A DNA stretch of 64,000 nucleotides from Pelagicoccus mobilis. Its GTDB lineage: Bacteria > Verrucomicrobiota > Verrucomicrobiia > Opitutales > Opitutaceae. The position numbers and the translations under genes were made by a program. Below the pieces are notes generated by a model. That model saw only the letters and a list, made by a program, of their open reading frames with translations, was not told where the DNA came from and searched no databases. Positions 44,341-52,944 of the stretch are shown here, piece after piece (the first letter of the stretch is position 1; each line of letters opens with the position of its first letter). The stretch spans positions 18,243 through 82,242 of the forward strand of contig NZ_JAENIL010000035.1 in assembly GCF_016595505.1 (NCBI RefSeq), in the 5' to 3' direction.

Positions 44341-44859
44341 CTAGCCTTCGGCTGGGAAGTCGGGTGATGTGAAGCGTCGCACCTTGCCTTTGTAGATACG
44401 AATCTCGCCTTGGATGAGTTCGCCGGTGCCTTCGAGGTCGCCTTGGTAGTAGAGGATCTCGTCGGTGTCGCGGCGGACGGAGAACTTGCGTTGGGTGGGT
44501 TCGCCGAGGATGGCGATGACTTCGTCGACTTTCTGACCGGTTTCAATGCCATCCCAAGTGCTAGGCGTGGTCCAGGCTCCGCTGGCTCGGACTTCGGCCT
44601 TTTTCAGCTCGACGCGCATGTTGTCGAACCAGGTCTTCTTCTCGCGTGGCTGTATCGGGCCGGTCGCTTGCTGCTGGGCGACGGTGTTGCTTGCAGGTTG
44701 CGATTCGACCGCTTCGAGGCGTGCTTCGAGGTTGGCGACTTGCTCGCGCAGGCTCTTGAGTTCGTTGAGAATTTGGTCGAGTCGCTCGTCGGCTTGGATG
44801 TTTGGGGCGAGAGCGAGGACGCAGAAGGTGGCGAGGGAAAGGAAGGTTTTGGTGGGCAT
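44341..44859 (-). CDS. Exported coiled-coil protein with a SmpA/OmlA (BamE)-like domain
   Basis: A 172-residue protein with signal peptide MPTKTFLSLATFCVLALAPNIQA. Residues 24-52 form a coiled coil (LDQILNELKSLREQVANLEARLEAVE). The C-terminal part is a BamE-like fold: WDGIETGQKVDEVIAILGEPTQRKF then EILYYQG and GEIRIYKGKVRRF. BamE belongs to the outer-membrane beta-barrel assembly machinery, but many other small lipoproteins share the fold. There is no lipobox. The role in the envelope is likely, while the exact partner is unknown. Confidence 0.82.
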   Translation of the reverse strand: MPTKTFLSLATFCVLALAPNIQADERLDQILNELKSLREQVANLEARLEAVESQPASNTVAQQQATGPIQPREKKTWFDNMRVELKKAEVRASGAWTTPSTWDGIETGQKVDEVIAILGEPTQRKFSVRRDTDEILYYQGDLEGTGELIQGEIRIYKGKVRRFTSPDFPAEG

Positions 44860-44950
44860 GCGGGAAATGTGTTCGCTGGAGGGGCGCTACTGCAAGCTCT
44901 CTTCTCGCTTAAAAAAGCTTTCAAATGAGGCCGAAGCGGTGGGAATTCTG

Positions 44951-47794
44951 ATGGAGGGCTTCGAGTGTTGGAGATTCGTGCCGAAGGAGTGGGGTGCAGC
45001 TCGACTTCCAGTGACTCTTTCGAAACTTCTAACGGTTCTTTCTCTAAAGATCCTCGTGGTGGTTATCATAACCATGACGACGATTTCCGCATTGGCGTGG
45101 ACGGTGGTGGTGAAGCAAAAGACGTCGGGTCAGGCGTCGGTACATCAGCAAGTGATCAGCGACTTCATTTTTCACGCGCGTGAGTTGAGTTTGCTCTACA
45201 ACGTCCGTGACTTGGGTGACGAAAGCGCGGTCGACTTCTTGGTACGGAGTCGCTTGCAGAGATGCGAGGAGGGGATCCTGTTTATGCAAGCTGATTTGCA
45301 GGCCCGTGATCGCTATGGCTGGGATCGAGTGGAGCGGGTATTTGAAGACTACCGGACGGCGGTAGGAAGGCATCTGTCGGATCCGGAGAGTGAATCTTAC
45401 GAATGGGACTTTTTCGAAAAGACTGAGATATTGGAGCTGGCTCTCTCGTCACTGGAGTCGAAGGCGGAGCAGGTCCTGCTGGCTCAAGAGAGAGCGATTG
45501 CCAGGACGAAGTGGATGGCGATGGCGGGGTCGTTGGTTACGCTCCTTGCTTTGGTCTTGTTTTACCTGAGAACGATTCGTGAGACGATTCGCCGCTTGTC
45601 GATGCCGATTATCTTGCTGTCTCGATCAGCAGATCGAGCGGTGCGTGGGGAGAAGTCTTTCCGGTATCGAAAGTCGGAGGTTTTGGAGCTGCAGAGTTTG
45701 GGAGCGAGCTTGAAGACGTTTTCCACTGGCATGCACGAGCTTGTCGCTGAGCGAACTGCTGAGCTGATGGAGGCGAACAGGGAGCTCGAAACCCAGATCG
45801 AGCGAGCGGAGGCGTTTGCTCGGCAGGCGAAGGCGGCTGAGGCGTCAAAGTCGCACTTCCTCGCGAGCATGAGCCATGAAATTCGTACTCCGATGAATGG
45901 TATCATCGGAATGAATACGGTGTTGCAGGAGACTCCTTTGAACGAGTTGCAGCGTCGCTACGTCAAGACCATGGCTCACAGTTCGGAAGCGTTGATGGTG
46001 TTGATCGACGATATTTTGGATTTCTCGAAGATCGAGGCGGGGAAGCTGAAGATCGAAAGCAATCCTTTCGATGTCGTCGAAGTGTTGGAGGAGGTGTCGA
46101 ATCTTTTCGCGATGAACGCGTCTCAGAAGGGGCTGGACTTTGTTTGCCTTAGCGGGGGGAAGATGAGCGAGCCTGTGATTGGGGATAGCTATCGCCTGCG
46201 GCAGGTGCTTTCGAATCTGGTAAACAACGCGATCAAGTTCACGAAAAAGGGGCGCATCGAGTTGGGGATGGAGTTGACCGAGACTGGCGGTGGAGGTCCG
46301 CAGGTTAAGCTTTGGGTTAGAGATACTGGGATCGGCATGTCGAAAGAGGTGCGTGGCAAGCTCTTTCAGGCGTTTTCGCAGGCTGATTGCTCGACCTCTC
46401 GGAAGTTTGGCGGAACTGGGCTAGGGCTAGCCATCAGCCAAAGACTGGTTGAGCTGATGGGAGGCAGGATTGGAGTTGATAGCGTGGAAGGCGAGGGATC
46501 GACATTCTGGATACAGGTTCCTTGTCGGCTTGCGGAAGGCCCTTTCTATGAGCTTGGTTTTGAAACGCAAAGAGCTCTTGATGGAAGGCGTCTATTGTTG
46601 GTTTCGGAGCGCTTGTCGTTAGCTGAGTCGATCCAAGGGGCTCTTCAGTCGGTGGGCGTGCCTGCTGGGTGGGTGAGAGACTTTGAGTCTGTCTTCGAGT
46701 ATTTAGAGCAGTCGAGCGCAAAGAACCGGGAGGTCACTGACGTTATTTTCGACGAGTCTTTGGGGTTTGAGAAATGGGAGGAGCTTTTCGGGGGCTTTGC
46801 TGATGAAGGTTTGTTGAAGTTTCTGATGTTGGCGGATGCGACTTCGCGAAAGGCGAGCACGGAGTTGAACCGTAAAGGGCTTCGTCTGCTTCATACACCT
46901 GCCTCTGCAAGGCGTATCCTGGACGCAATTACGCTGAGTGAAGAGGACTCTGGCCAAGCGAGAATCGAAAGGGAGCGGGTGCCGCAATTCCCTGAGGCGA
47001 AGATTCTGCTGGTGGATGACAACGATGCGAATCGCTTCGTCGCGGAGGAGTTGTTCCGTCGCTATGGGATCACCCCTGATCTTGCGTCAAATGGACGGGA
47101 GGCGTTCGAGGTGTTTCGCGAAGCGCGTTACGACTTGGTATTTATGGATTGCATGATGCCCGAGCTTGATGGCTATGAGACTACGAGAAAAATCCGTAGT
47201 TGGGAAGAGAGTACAGGGCGTGATGCTGTCCCGATCGTGGCCTTGACCGCAAGCGCGATGGCGGGAGATCGGGAGCGTTGCTTGGACTCGGGTATGAGCG
47301 ACTATCTCTCGAAGCCGATACGTCCGAAGGCGCTGACTGATAAGCTTCTGCTCTACCTCGGTGAGCCTTTGTCTTGCGAGCCTGCTCTTGAGTTGGAGAG
47401 CTTGATCAAACCTGCTGTGAAGGTGGTCGAGGAAGCGGGTGAGCGTTTGTTTGATTTGGCGGAATTGATCGAGATGTTCGGAGAGGATGGCGCTCTGATC
47501 GAGAGCTTGCTAGGAAACTACCTCGAATCGCTTGATCAGTCTTTAGCCGATTTGCAGGGGGCGATCGGGGAGCGGTCCAACATAGAAGAGGCCCGCCTGC
47601 ACTCGCATACGATCAAGGGAAGCTCGCGAAATTTCGGGGCGATGCGCTTGGGAGGGATCGCTGAGGAGATCGAAACGGCCTGTGTGGCTGGGGATTGGGG
47701 ACTGGTTGAATCTAAGATGCACGCGCTTCCTCCGGTGGTGGCAGAAACGCAGGAGGAGATTGGACGGGCTCTCAAAGAACGCTTCCATGCTTAG
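44951..47794 (+). CDS. Hybrid sensor histidine kinase with receiver and Hpt domains
   Basis: A 947-residue protein. The frame is open far upstream over the opposite gene, so the ATG after GGTGGGA was chosen. Two membrane helices (about 28-52 and 188-208) enclose a periplasmic sensor of about 140 residues. Then come a HAMP-like linker, HisKA with H309 ([12 protein letters not shown]), and HATPase boxes [15 protein letters not shown] and [10 protein letters not shown] degenerate receiver-like block ([20 protein letters not shown]) follows. A true receiver comes next ([14 protein letters not shown]733 in [11 protein letters not shown], and DYLSKPI). Last is an Hpt domain with H886 ([15 protein letters not shown]). 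Phosphate can pass internally, but an output regulator is not encoded next to it. Confidence 0.93.
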   Translation: MEGFECWRFVPKEWGAARLPVTLSKLLTVLSLKILVVVIITMTTISALAWTVVVKQKTSGQASVHQQVISDFIFHARELSLLYNVRDLGDESAVDFLVRSRLQRCEEGILFMQADLQARDRYGWDRVERVFEDYRTAVGRHLSDPESESYEWDFFEKTEILELALSSLESKAEQVLLAQERAIARTKWMAMAGSLVTLLALVLFYLRTIRETIRRLSMPIILLSRSADRAVRGEKSFRYRKSEVLELQSLGASLKTFSTGMHELVAERTAELMEANRELETQIERAEAFARQAKAAEASKSHFLASMSHEIRTPMNGIIGMNTVLQETPLNELQRRYVKTMAHSSEALMVLIDDILDFSKIEAGKLKIESNPFDVVEVLEEVSNLFAMNASQKGLDFVCLSGGKMSEPVIGDSYRLRQVLSNLVNNAIKFTKKGRIELGMELTETGGGGPQVKLWVRDTGIGMSKEVRGKLFQAFSQADCSTSRKFGGTGLGLAISQRLVELMGGRIGVDSVEGEGSTFWIQVPCRLAEGPFYELGFETQRALDGRRLLLVSERLSLAESIQGALQSVGVPAGWVRDFESVFEYLEQSSAKNREVTDVIFDESLGFEKWEELFGGFADEGLLKFLMLADATSRKASTELNRKGLRLLHTPASARRILDAITLSEEDSGQARIERERVPQFPEAKILLVDDNDANRFVAEELFRRYGITPDLASNGREAFEVFREARYDLVFMDCMMPELDGYETTRKIRSWEESTGRDAVPIVALTASAMAGDRERCLDSGMSDYLSKPIRPKALTDKLLLYLGEPLSCEPALELESLIKPAVKVVEEAGERLFDLAELIEMFGEDGALIESLLGNYLESLDQSLADLQGAIGERSNIEEARLHSHTIKGSSRNFGAMRLGGIAEEIETACVAGDWGLVESKMHALPPVVAETQEEIGRALKERFHA

Positions 47795-47821
47795 TCCGGT
47801 TTGCTGGATCGGGATTGGGCA

Positions 47822-47852
47822 CGAAAAAGCCCTCGCTGTGTAGGCGAGGGCG
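47822..47852 (-). terminator. Terminator of the lar operon
   Basis: Read on the minus strand, GCCCTCGC and GCGAGGGC pair across a 7-base loop and are followed by TTTTT. It lies 24 bp after the stop of the small His-containing membrane protein. Confidence 0.85.
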
Positions 47853-47875
47853 GAAGGTTTCGTTAGATCGCTGTT

Positions 47876-48061
47876 TTAGCGGTTCGACATCTTGCGGAGG
47901 CTCTTGAAAGCGAAGGCGGAGACGGCGAGCGCTGCGATGACGGTGAGGATCGTGGCCCAGTTGAGCGGACTCTCGTTGTGAGTGTGAGGAACGCCGCTGG
48001 TGTGGGCGCTGGCGCTGGCGGCGATGAGGAGTGAAGCGAGGCTTGCGAGTGTCTTTTTCAT
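47876..48061 (-). CDS. Small membrane protein with a His-containing N-terminal loop
   Basis: A 61-residue protein. It opens with a signal-like helix (MKKTLASLASLLIAASASA), then a His-containing loop (HTSGVPHTHNESP), a transmembrane helix (WATILTVIAALAVSAFAF) and a basic tail KSLRKMSNR. It starts 15 bp after larC, shares the operon and sits before its terminator. HTSGVPHTH could bind nickel or another metal, so a role in supplying or guarding Ni for the LarC step is conceivable. This is inference; no family was recognised. Confidence 0.65.
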   Translation of the reverse strand: MKKTLASLASLLIAASASAHTSGVPHTHNESPLNWATILTVIAALAVSAFAFKSLRKMSNR

Positions 48062-48076
48062 TTTATCAAGTTGAAG

Positions 48077-49279
48077 TCAGGGTTGGCGGATCGAGTGTGT
48101 CTGGATGCGGCGTTGAAGCTCGCTGATGGAAAGGTTGTGCTCTTGCGCTAGTTGCTTGAGGGATTCGTATTCGAGTTTAATTTTCGTTTTCCCGGAGGGG
48201 AGGATCGATTCTTTAGCTAGAAGCTTACCAAACTCCGTTTCCAAGGCAACCTTTCTTCTTTCGAGGATTTTGCGTTCGGTTTGGTAGTAGCGGACGCCGA
48301 TGCTGCTCGTGTTTTCGAGGATGTAGTCGGCGATTTTGTCTCGGCTCTTTTCGTCGCCCAAGGCGGAGAGTAGGAGGCCGGGACGTCCCTTTTTCATCAG
48401 GGTTTGGGTGAAATGGAAATCGATGGCTCCTGCGGCGAGCAGTCCGTCCTGAAAGTCGTTGCCGAGAAGTTCCGAGGAGGAGTCGTCGATATTGGTTTCG
48501 ATGACCCAAATCGGAGGGGCTTGCGTGGCGGCGTTTTCCAGTAGGGAAACTCGCACTACGTTGGCCGAGTTGAAATTCTTCTGGCCGGGACCGTAGGCGA
48601 TTTGCTTTGTCGGGCTTGGCGGCGAGGAGAAGGTTGGGTTGAGGTATTTGAGAATGGCCGCTCCGGTTGGGGTGCAGCGTTCGCCGGCTTCTTCGCCCTT
48701 GTAGGTGGGCAGGCCTTTGAGGATGTCGGCAGTCGCGGGCGCGGGGACGGGGAGGACTCCGTGCTGGGTTTTCACGGTTCCGAATCCCACGCAGATGGGA
48801 TCGCAGTAGGTTTGTGCGATATCGAGCTTTTCAAGCAAGACGGCGCAACCGACGATATCTAGGATCGAGTCTACGCCGCTCACTTCGTGGAAGTGGATCT
48901 TCTCCAGGGGGATGCCGTGAATCCGCGATTCCGATTCTCCGATGATTTGGAAAATGGATTTGGCGATGTCCTTCGCTCTGTCGTTGATGTTCGCGTTTTC
49001 GATTAGCGAAACGATGTCGGAAAGGTGGCGATGAGCTCCGTGGGAGTGTGAATGGGCGTCGTGCTTATGGGTTTCTTCGGATGTATCCGTTATCTTGATA
49101 TGTCGGCAAACGATGCCGTTTTTATCGAGGGTCTGGATTTCGATCTTTCCGTCGTGAAGGTGCAGGGCCTGCGGGAGCTTTTCGATTTCCTCGTAGGCGT
49201 CTGCTAGGTCGCAAAGAGCGCTGAGCAGCATGTCTCCGGCTACTCCAGAGAAGGGCTCGATGTAGAGTGTGTTTGGCAT
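48077..49279 (-). CDS. larC: Nickel-pincer cofactor biosynthesis protein LarC
   Basis: A 400-residue protein that inserts nickel into the pincer cofactor in a CTP-dependent reaction. IEPFSGVAGDMLLSALCDL is the family N-terminus. A His-rich stretch (ETHKHDAHSHSHGAHRHL) is the likely metal-loading site. IHFHEVSGVDSILDIVG, PVPAPATADILKGLPTY and CTPTGAAILKYL are the conserved blocks. IETNIDDSSSELLG marks the C-terminal domain. In L. plantarum this gene needs a frameshift to make the full protein; here it is a single unbroken frame. It follows larB by 4 bp. Confidence 0.95.
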   Translation of the reverse strand: MPNTLYIEPFSGVAGDMLLSALCDLADAYEEIEKLPQALHLHDGKIEIQTLDKNGIVCRHIKITDTSEETHKHDAHSHSHGAHRHLSDIVSLIENANINDRAKDIAKSIFQIIGESESRIHGIPLEKIHFHEVSGVDSILDIVGCAVLLEKLDIAQTYCDPICVGFGTVKTQHGVLPVPAPATADILKGLPTYKGEEAGERCTPTGAAILKYLNPTFSSPPSPTKQIAYGPGQKNFNSANVVRVSLLENAATQAPPIWVIETNIDDSSSELLGNDFQDGLLAAGAIDFHFTQTLMKKGRPGLLLSALGDEKSRDKIADYILENTSSIGVRYYQTERKILERRKVALETEFGKLLAKESILPSGKTKIKLEYESLKQLAQEHNLSISELQRRIQTHSIRQP

Positions 49280-49283
49280 TGGC

Positions 49284-49940
49284 TCAGGAGGCGTTAGCGA
49301 GAATGCGATAGGCGGCCATGGCGGCTCCGTAGCCGTTGTCTATGTTGACGACGCTGATGCCGTTCGCGCAGCTGGCGAGCATGGTGTTGAGGGCGACTTG
49401 GCCTCCTTCGGACACGCCGTAGCCTACGGAGGCGGGGACGGCGATGATGGGTTGTGGGAGCAAGCCTCCGACGGCGGTGGGCAGGGCTCCTTCGAAACCG
49501 GCAACCACGATGAGGACCTTGTATTTTTTAAGCTCTTCTACTTTTCCGAGGAGGCGGTGGATCCCGGCGATGCCGATATCGTTGTAGCGGGCTGCATGGC
49601 ATCCGAGGAACTGAAGGGTGTAGTAGGCCTCGTTGACGACGTAGAGGTCCGAAGTTCCTGCGGAGAGGATTGCCACTCCGTTTGACTCGGATTCGTCGCT
49701 TTCTATTTTTTTGAGTAGGAAGGCTCCGGAGGTCTCGTCGTAGTGGCTCCCGGCGAATTCCTGGGTGAGCACTTGGCCTTTTTCAGCTTGTACTTTCGTG
49801 GCTAGGGCGTTGAGGCCTTTTTCCTGATAGGACTGTAGTATGTCTCTTAATACAGGGAGTGGCTTGCTGGCTCCGTATATTACCTCGGGGAAGCCGAGGC
49901 GGTCGGAACGGTTGAAATCGAGTTCGAATTCGTTGCTCAT
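49284..49940 (-). CDS. larB: Nickel-pincer cofactor biosynthesis protein LarB
   Basis: A 218-residue AIR-carboxylase-like protein. It carboxylates and hydrolyses nicotinic acid adenine dinucleotide, the first step of the pincer cofactor. ILSAGTSDLYVVNEAYYTLQFLG, DIGIAGIHRLLG and KYKVLIVVAGFEGALPTAVGGL match the family, and VPASVGYGVSEGG is the C-terminal motif. The start codon overlaps the stop of larE by 4 bp (ATGA), giving coupling. The first 70 residues (FNRSDRLGFPEVIYGASKP) are the usual N-terminal extension. Confidence 0.94.
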   Translation of the reverse strand: MSNEFELDFNRSDRLGFPEVIYGASKPLPVLRDILQSYQEKGLNALATKVQAEKGQVLTQEFAGSHYDETSGAFLLKKIESDESESNGVAILSAGTSDLYVVNEAYYTLQFLGCHAARYNDIGIAGIHRLLGKVEELKKYKVLIVVAGFEGALPTAVGGLLPQPIIAVPASVGYGVSEGGQVALNTMLASCANGISVVNIDNGYGAAMAAYRILANAS

Positions 49941-50761
49941 TTAGATTCGGATAAGGCTCTGTTCAGTTTCCCGGATACAAGTCCTTCGAGGTCAACCGTT
50001 GTTTTTGAGAAACCGATTTGCGAGAAGACGGGGCTTATGGCTGGTAAGGCTTGCTGCAGCTCCTTCAGCTTGGGCTGCGGGACTTCGATACGGGCTTCTG
50101 TCCCGAAGTGACGCACGCGGGCTTCCTTGAAGCCGAGTTCCTTGAGGTGGATTTCGGCGGTTTCGATTTGGCTGAGCTTTTCGCGGGTCACTGGCTGGCC
50201 GTAGGGAATGCGTGAGCTGAGGCAAGGGCTGGCGGGCTTGTCCCAATTGGAAAGGCCGAAATGGTGGGCGAGTTGGCGGACGGAGGCTTTGTCGATGCCA
50301 CACTCCGAGAGGGGGGAGCGGACTTGGTGTTGTTGGGCGGCTTGCAAGCCGGGGCGGTAGTCGCCGAGGTCGTCGCTGTTGGTGCCGTTGAGGGCGACGA
50401 ATCCGGGGAGCTTGTCTAGGACTTCGCTGAGATCCTGGTAGAGGTGGGTCTTGCAGGCGTAGCAGCGGTTGACGGGGTTTGTGTTGTAGGCTTCGTCGTC
50501 GAGTTCTTGGGTGTTGATAATCTCGAGTCGGATGTCGTTTTCGCGGCAAAATGCTTTGGCTTCCTCCAGATCGGCCCGTTTGAGGCTGGGGGAGTCTGAT
50601 ATGCAGGCGATGGCGTGATCTTTTCCCAGGTATTTTCGGGCAAGGTAGATCACTAGCGCCGAGTCGACTCCGCCCGAGAATGCGGTCAGGCCGCCAGGGA
50701 TCTGGGTGAACCAGCCGCTGAGTCGATCGAGCTGGGAGCTGATTTTATTCTGTTCAGGCAT
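49937..50761 (-). CDS. larE: ATP-dependent sulfur transferase LarE
   Basis: A 274-residue PP-loop enzyme that puts sulfur on the pincer precursor. The start at MPEQNKISSQ was chosen over a 30-residue longer frame with no family similarity. The PP-loop is FSGGVDSALV (28-37). Three cysteines lie at C100, C103 (NRCYACKTHLY) and C180 (PASPCLSSR). L. plantarum LarE uses one sacrificial Cys; enzymes with three Cys can hold a [4Fe-4S] cluster and work catalytically. The set here favours the three-Cys kind. The 4-bp overlap with larB indicates one transcript. larA, the usual lactate racemase, is not in the window. Confidence 0.94.
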   Translation of the reverse strand: MPEQNKISSQLDRLSGWFTQIPGGLTAFSGGVDSALVIYLARKYLGKDHAIACISDSPSLKRADLEEAKAFCRENDIRLEIINTQELDDEAYNTNPVNRCYACKTHLYQDLSEVLDKLPGFVALNGTNSDDLGDYRPGLQAAQQHQVRSPLSECGIDKASVRQLAHHFGLSNWDKPASPCLSSRIPYGQPVTREKLSQIETAEIHLKELGFKEARVRHFGTEARIEVPQPKLKELQQALPAISPVFSQIGFSKTTVDLEGLVSGKLNRALSESK

Positions 50762-51030
50762 GTTGTTTGGCGGAGTCAGGCCCTCCTGTCGAAAGGGGTA
50801 GTTTTTGCAGGAACGAGAAAGTAGACCTAGGTGTTGCGGGGGGGCGAGCAATTGTAGCCGAAATCTGGCGACTCATGGAGTTTTCCCGTTAAACTAGGGG
50901 GAATACGGGCTCCGAAATTGGCTCTCGGTTTTGCGAAAATGGGAAAAGTGTGTTTTTTAGACGCGGGTTTCCGAATGGGACTTTAGGCCATGTGGGCAAT
51001 AGTTTGATACGGTTTCTGGAAACGAGAGAT

Positions 51031-52662
51031 ATGATAGAGACAGGCGAGGGCAAACGGTTGGTTGAGCAGTGGACAGCGAGTCCCCCGGATCGTGAGCGTC
51101 GCGTTCTGCTGATTCAGGAGTGCGACGTCGATAAGGACTTTTTGGAGCAAACTCTCAAGGCGAAGGGCTTGAAGGATCGTTACTCGGTCGTGCCGGCCCC
51201 TTCGGCGGAGGCGGTGGTGGGGCAGCTGAGGAACAAGGCGTTTGATGTGGCCTTGCTGGATCTCGGGCTTAGCAGCGAGGTGGATTTTGGTCTGCTCGCG
51301 GAGCTTGTGAACCTAGCGGTTTGCCCGGTGCTGGTGCTTAGTTGTTTGGAGGATGAGGGGATTGCTCGAGCGGTGATGCAGCATGGGGCTCAGGAGTGTT
51401 TGAGCAAAAATGGTCTTACCGGGATCATGCTGGAGCGATCGATCAGCCACTCGATCGAGCGTTTCCGGCTGATGTCCGAGTTGTCTAAGGCGAAGCAGAA
51501 GGCGGAGGCGGCCTCTCAGGCGAAGAGCGATTTTCTGGCGGTGATGAGCCATGAGTTCCGCACGCCGATGAATGGGATTTTGGGAGGCGTGAACTTGCTG
51601 GAGAATCTCTGTGATAAGCCGCAGGCCCGAGAGCTGTTGCATATGATGAAGCAGTGCGCGGAGAGTCAGCTCACTTTGATCGGCGACGTTTTGGACATCA
51701 GCAAGATCGAGGCCGGTGGAATGGAGCTCGCTTATGAGGCATTTAGTCCGCGGGACCTCATTTCGTCGGTATTGAGCTCGGTTGCCTACGATGCCCGGGA
51801 AAAGGGGATCCGGCTCGCGGTGGACATCGACGCTTCGATGCCTCGCCAGCTCGTTTCGGACGCTCGGCGGCTGAGGCAGGTTTTGATGAATTTGGTCGGG
51901 AACGCCGTGAAGTTCACTCCAAGAGGCGAGGTCCGTATCCAGGCCAAGCTGATAAAGGGATCTCTAGTGGAGTTCCGCGTGAGCGACACTGGAATAGGGA
52001 TCGCTTCGAAGAATCTCGAATCGATTTTCGATACCTTCACGCAGGTGGACTCGTCCTACAGTCGACGCTATCAGGGGACTGGCTTGGGTTTGGCGATCTG
52101 CAAGCGCCTCGTGAAGATGCTAGGCGGGACGATCCGGGCGGAGAGCGAACTTGGGCAGGGTTCGACTTTTCACTTCACGATCGCCTCCCGCGATCCGGAA
52201 GAGGTTGAAGCGGATCTGCGCCAATTGGAGGGGGAAAACTCCGTGCGATTCTCGGAGGCTTATCCCCTTTCTATTCTAGTAGTCGAGGATAGCCCGCTGG
52301 TCCGGAACTTCATGACGGCCACTCTCGCCAAGCTCGGTTACTCAGCTCACGAAGCCGAGAGCGGATCCCAAGCGTTGCAGCTCGCCGACGCCAATTTGTA
52401 TGACGCGATCTTCGTGGACGTGAGAATGCCTGATCTCGACGGCTTCGAAACGGCCAGCATGCTGTTCGACAAGCAAGAAGGGGGAGATGGGGCGAAACCG
52501 TTTGTAGCGGCTATCACGGCTACCGTTACCTCTGATATCCGCAAACGGTGCGAGCAGCTCGGGATCGCCAAGCTCCTCAGCAAGCCAATTGCGGTGGAAG
52601 ATATCCGCGGTGTGCTGAGGGCCGCGAGTATGCAGGCTTCGAATCGTCCCGGAAGGGGATAG
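51031..52662 (+). CDS. Cytoplasmic hybrid histidine kinase with N- and C-terminal receivers
   Basis: A 543-residue soluble protein, started at an ATG that follows a purine-rich stretch; the frame is open 80 bases upstream with a GTG. The order is receiver 1 (RRVLLIQECDVDK, D77 in VALLDLGLSSE), coiled-coil linker, HisKA H174 (VMSHEFRTPMNG), HATPase ([23 protein letters not shown]) and receiver 2 (ILVVEDSPLVRN, D463 in FVDVRMPDLDG, and LLSKPI). There is no transmembrane helix, so it receives its signal by phosphorylation of receiver 1, probably from another kinase. It is divergent from the lar operon and unlinked to it in function as far as can be seen. Confidence 0.92.
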   Translation: MIETGEGKRLVEQWTASPPDRERRVLLIQECDVDKDFLEQTLKAKGLKDRYSVVPAPSAEAVVGQLRNKAFDVALLDLGLSSEVDFGLLAELVNLAVCPVLVLSCLEDEGIARAVMQHGAQECLSKNGLTGIMLERSISHSIERFRLMSELSKAKQKAEAASQAKSDFLAVMSHEFRTPMNGILGGVNLLENLCDKPQARELLHMMKQCAESQLTLIGDVLDISKIEAGGMELAYEAFSPRDLISSVLSSVAYDAREKGIRLAVDIDASMPRQLVSDARRLRQVLMNLVGNAVKFTPRGEVRIQAKLIKGSLVEFRVSDTGIGIASKNLESIFDTFTQVDSSYSRRYQGTGLGLAICKRLVKMLGGTIRAESELGQGSTFHFTIASRDPEEVEADLRQLEGENSVRFSEAYPLSILVVEDSPLVRNFMTATLAKLGYSAHEAESGSQALQLADANLYDAIFVDVRMPDLDGFETASMLFDKQEGGDGAKPFVAAITATVTSDIRKRCEQLGIAKLLSKPIAVEDIRGVLRAASMQASNRPGRG

Positions 52663-52855
52663 GGAGAGAGCCCCTGCCAGCGCCAAGGAGAAGATCCCTA
52701 GGATCCCCTTGATGATTGCCTCGGTCTGCGGGGTGGTAAGTTCTGCGCTCTATTATGTGAAAGTTGAGGGTGCCCACATTTTAGCTTGTGGGCCGTTCGA
52801 TTAGCCATAGTACTTTATCATAACATTCAATTATATATATTGATGCACAGAATGA

Positions 52856-52898
52856 CGACTACTAATAGTAGCCGTTTTTTTGTCGTGTAATATACACG
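52856..52898 (+). promoter_or_regulatory. Leader element before gltB: hairpin with T-run, then a palindrome
   Basis: GACTACT-AAT-AGTAGCC is followed by GTTTTTTTG. A 15-bp palindrome, CGTGTA-ATA-TACACG (52884-52898), follows at once, 45 bp before the gltB start. The first part could be the terminator of the preceding kinase gene or an attenuator; the second is a possible operator. The whole spacer is AT-rich, unlike the gene bodies. Confidence 0.5.
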
Positions 52899-52944
52899 CT
52901 ATCAGCGATTTAGCATTTTAGAGAACTAACCCAAAAACAGGCTT

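Noticed and set aside
44546..44950. Upstream extension of the large hybrid kinase
   Set aside because: It would overlap the oppositely transcribed BamE-like gene, has no motif and is rich in Ser/Arg as shadow frames are; the ATG at 44951 has an upstream purine-rich site.
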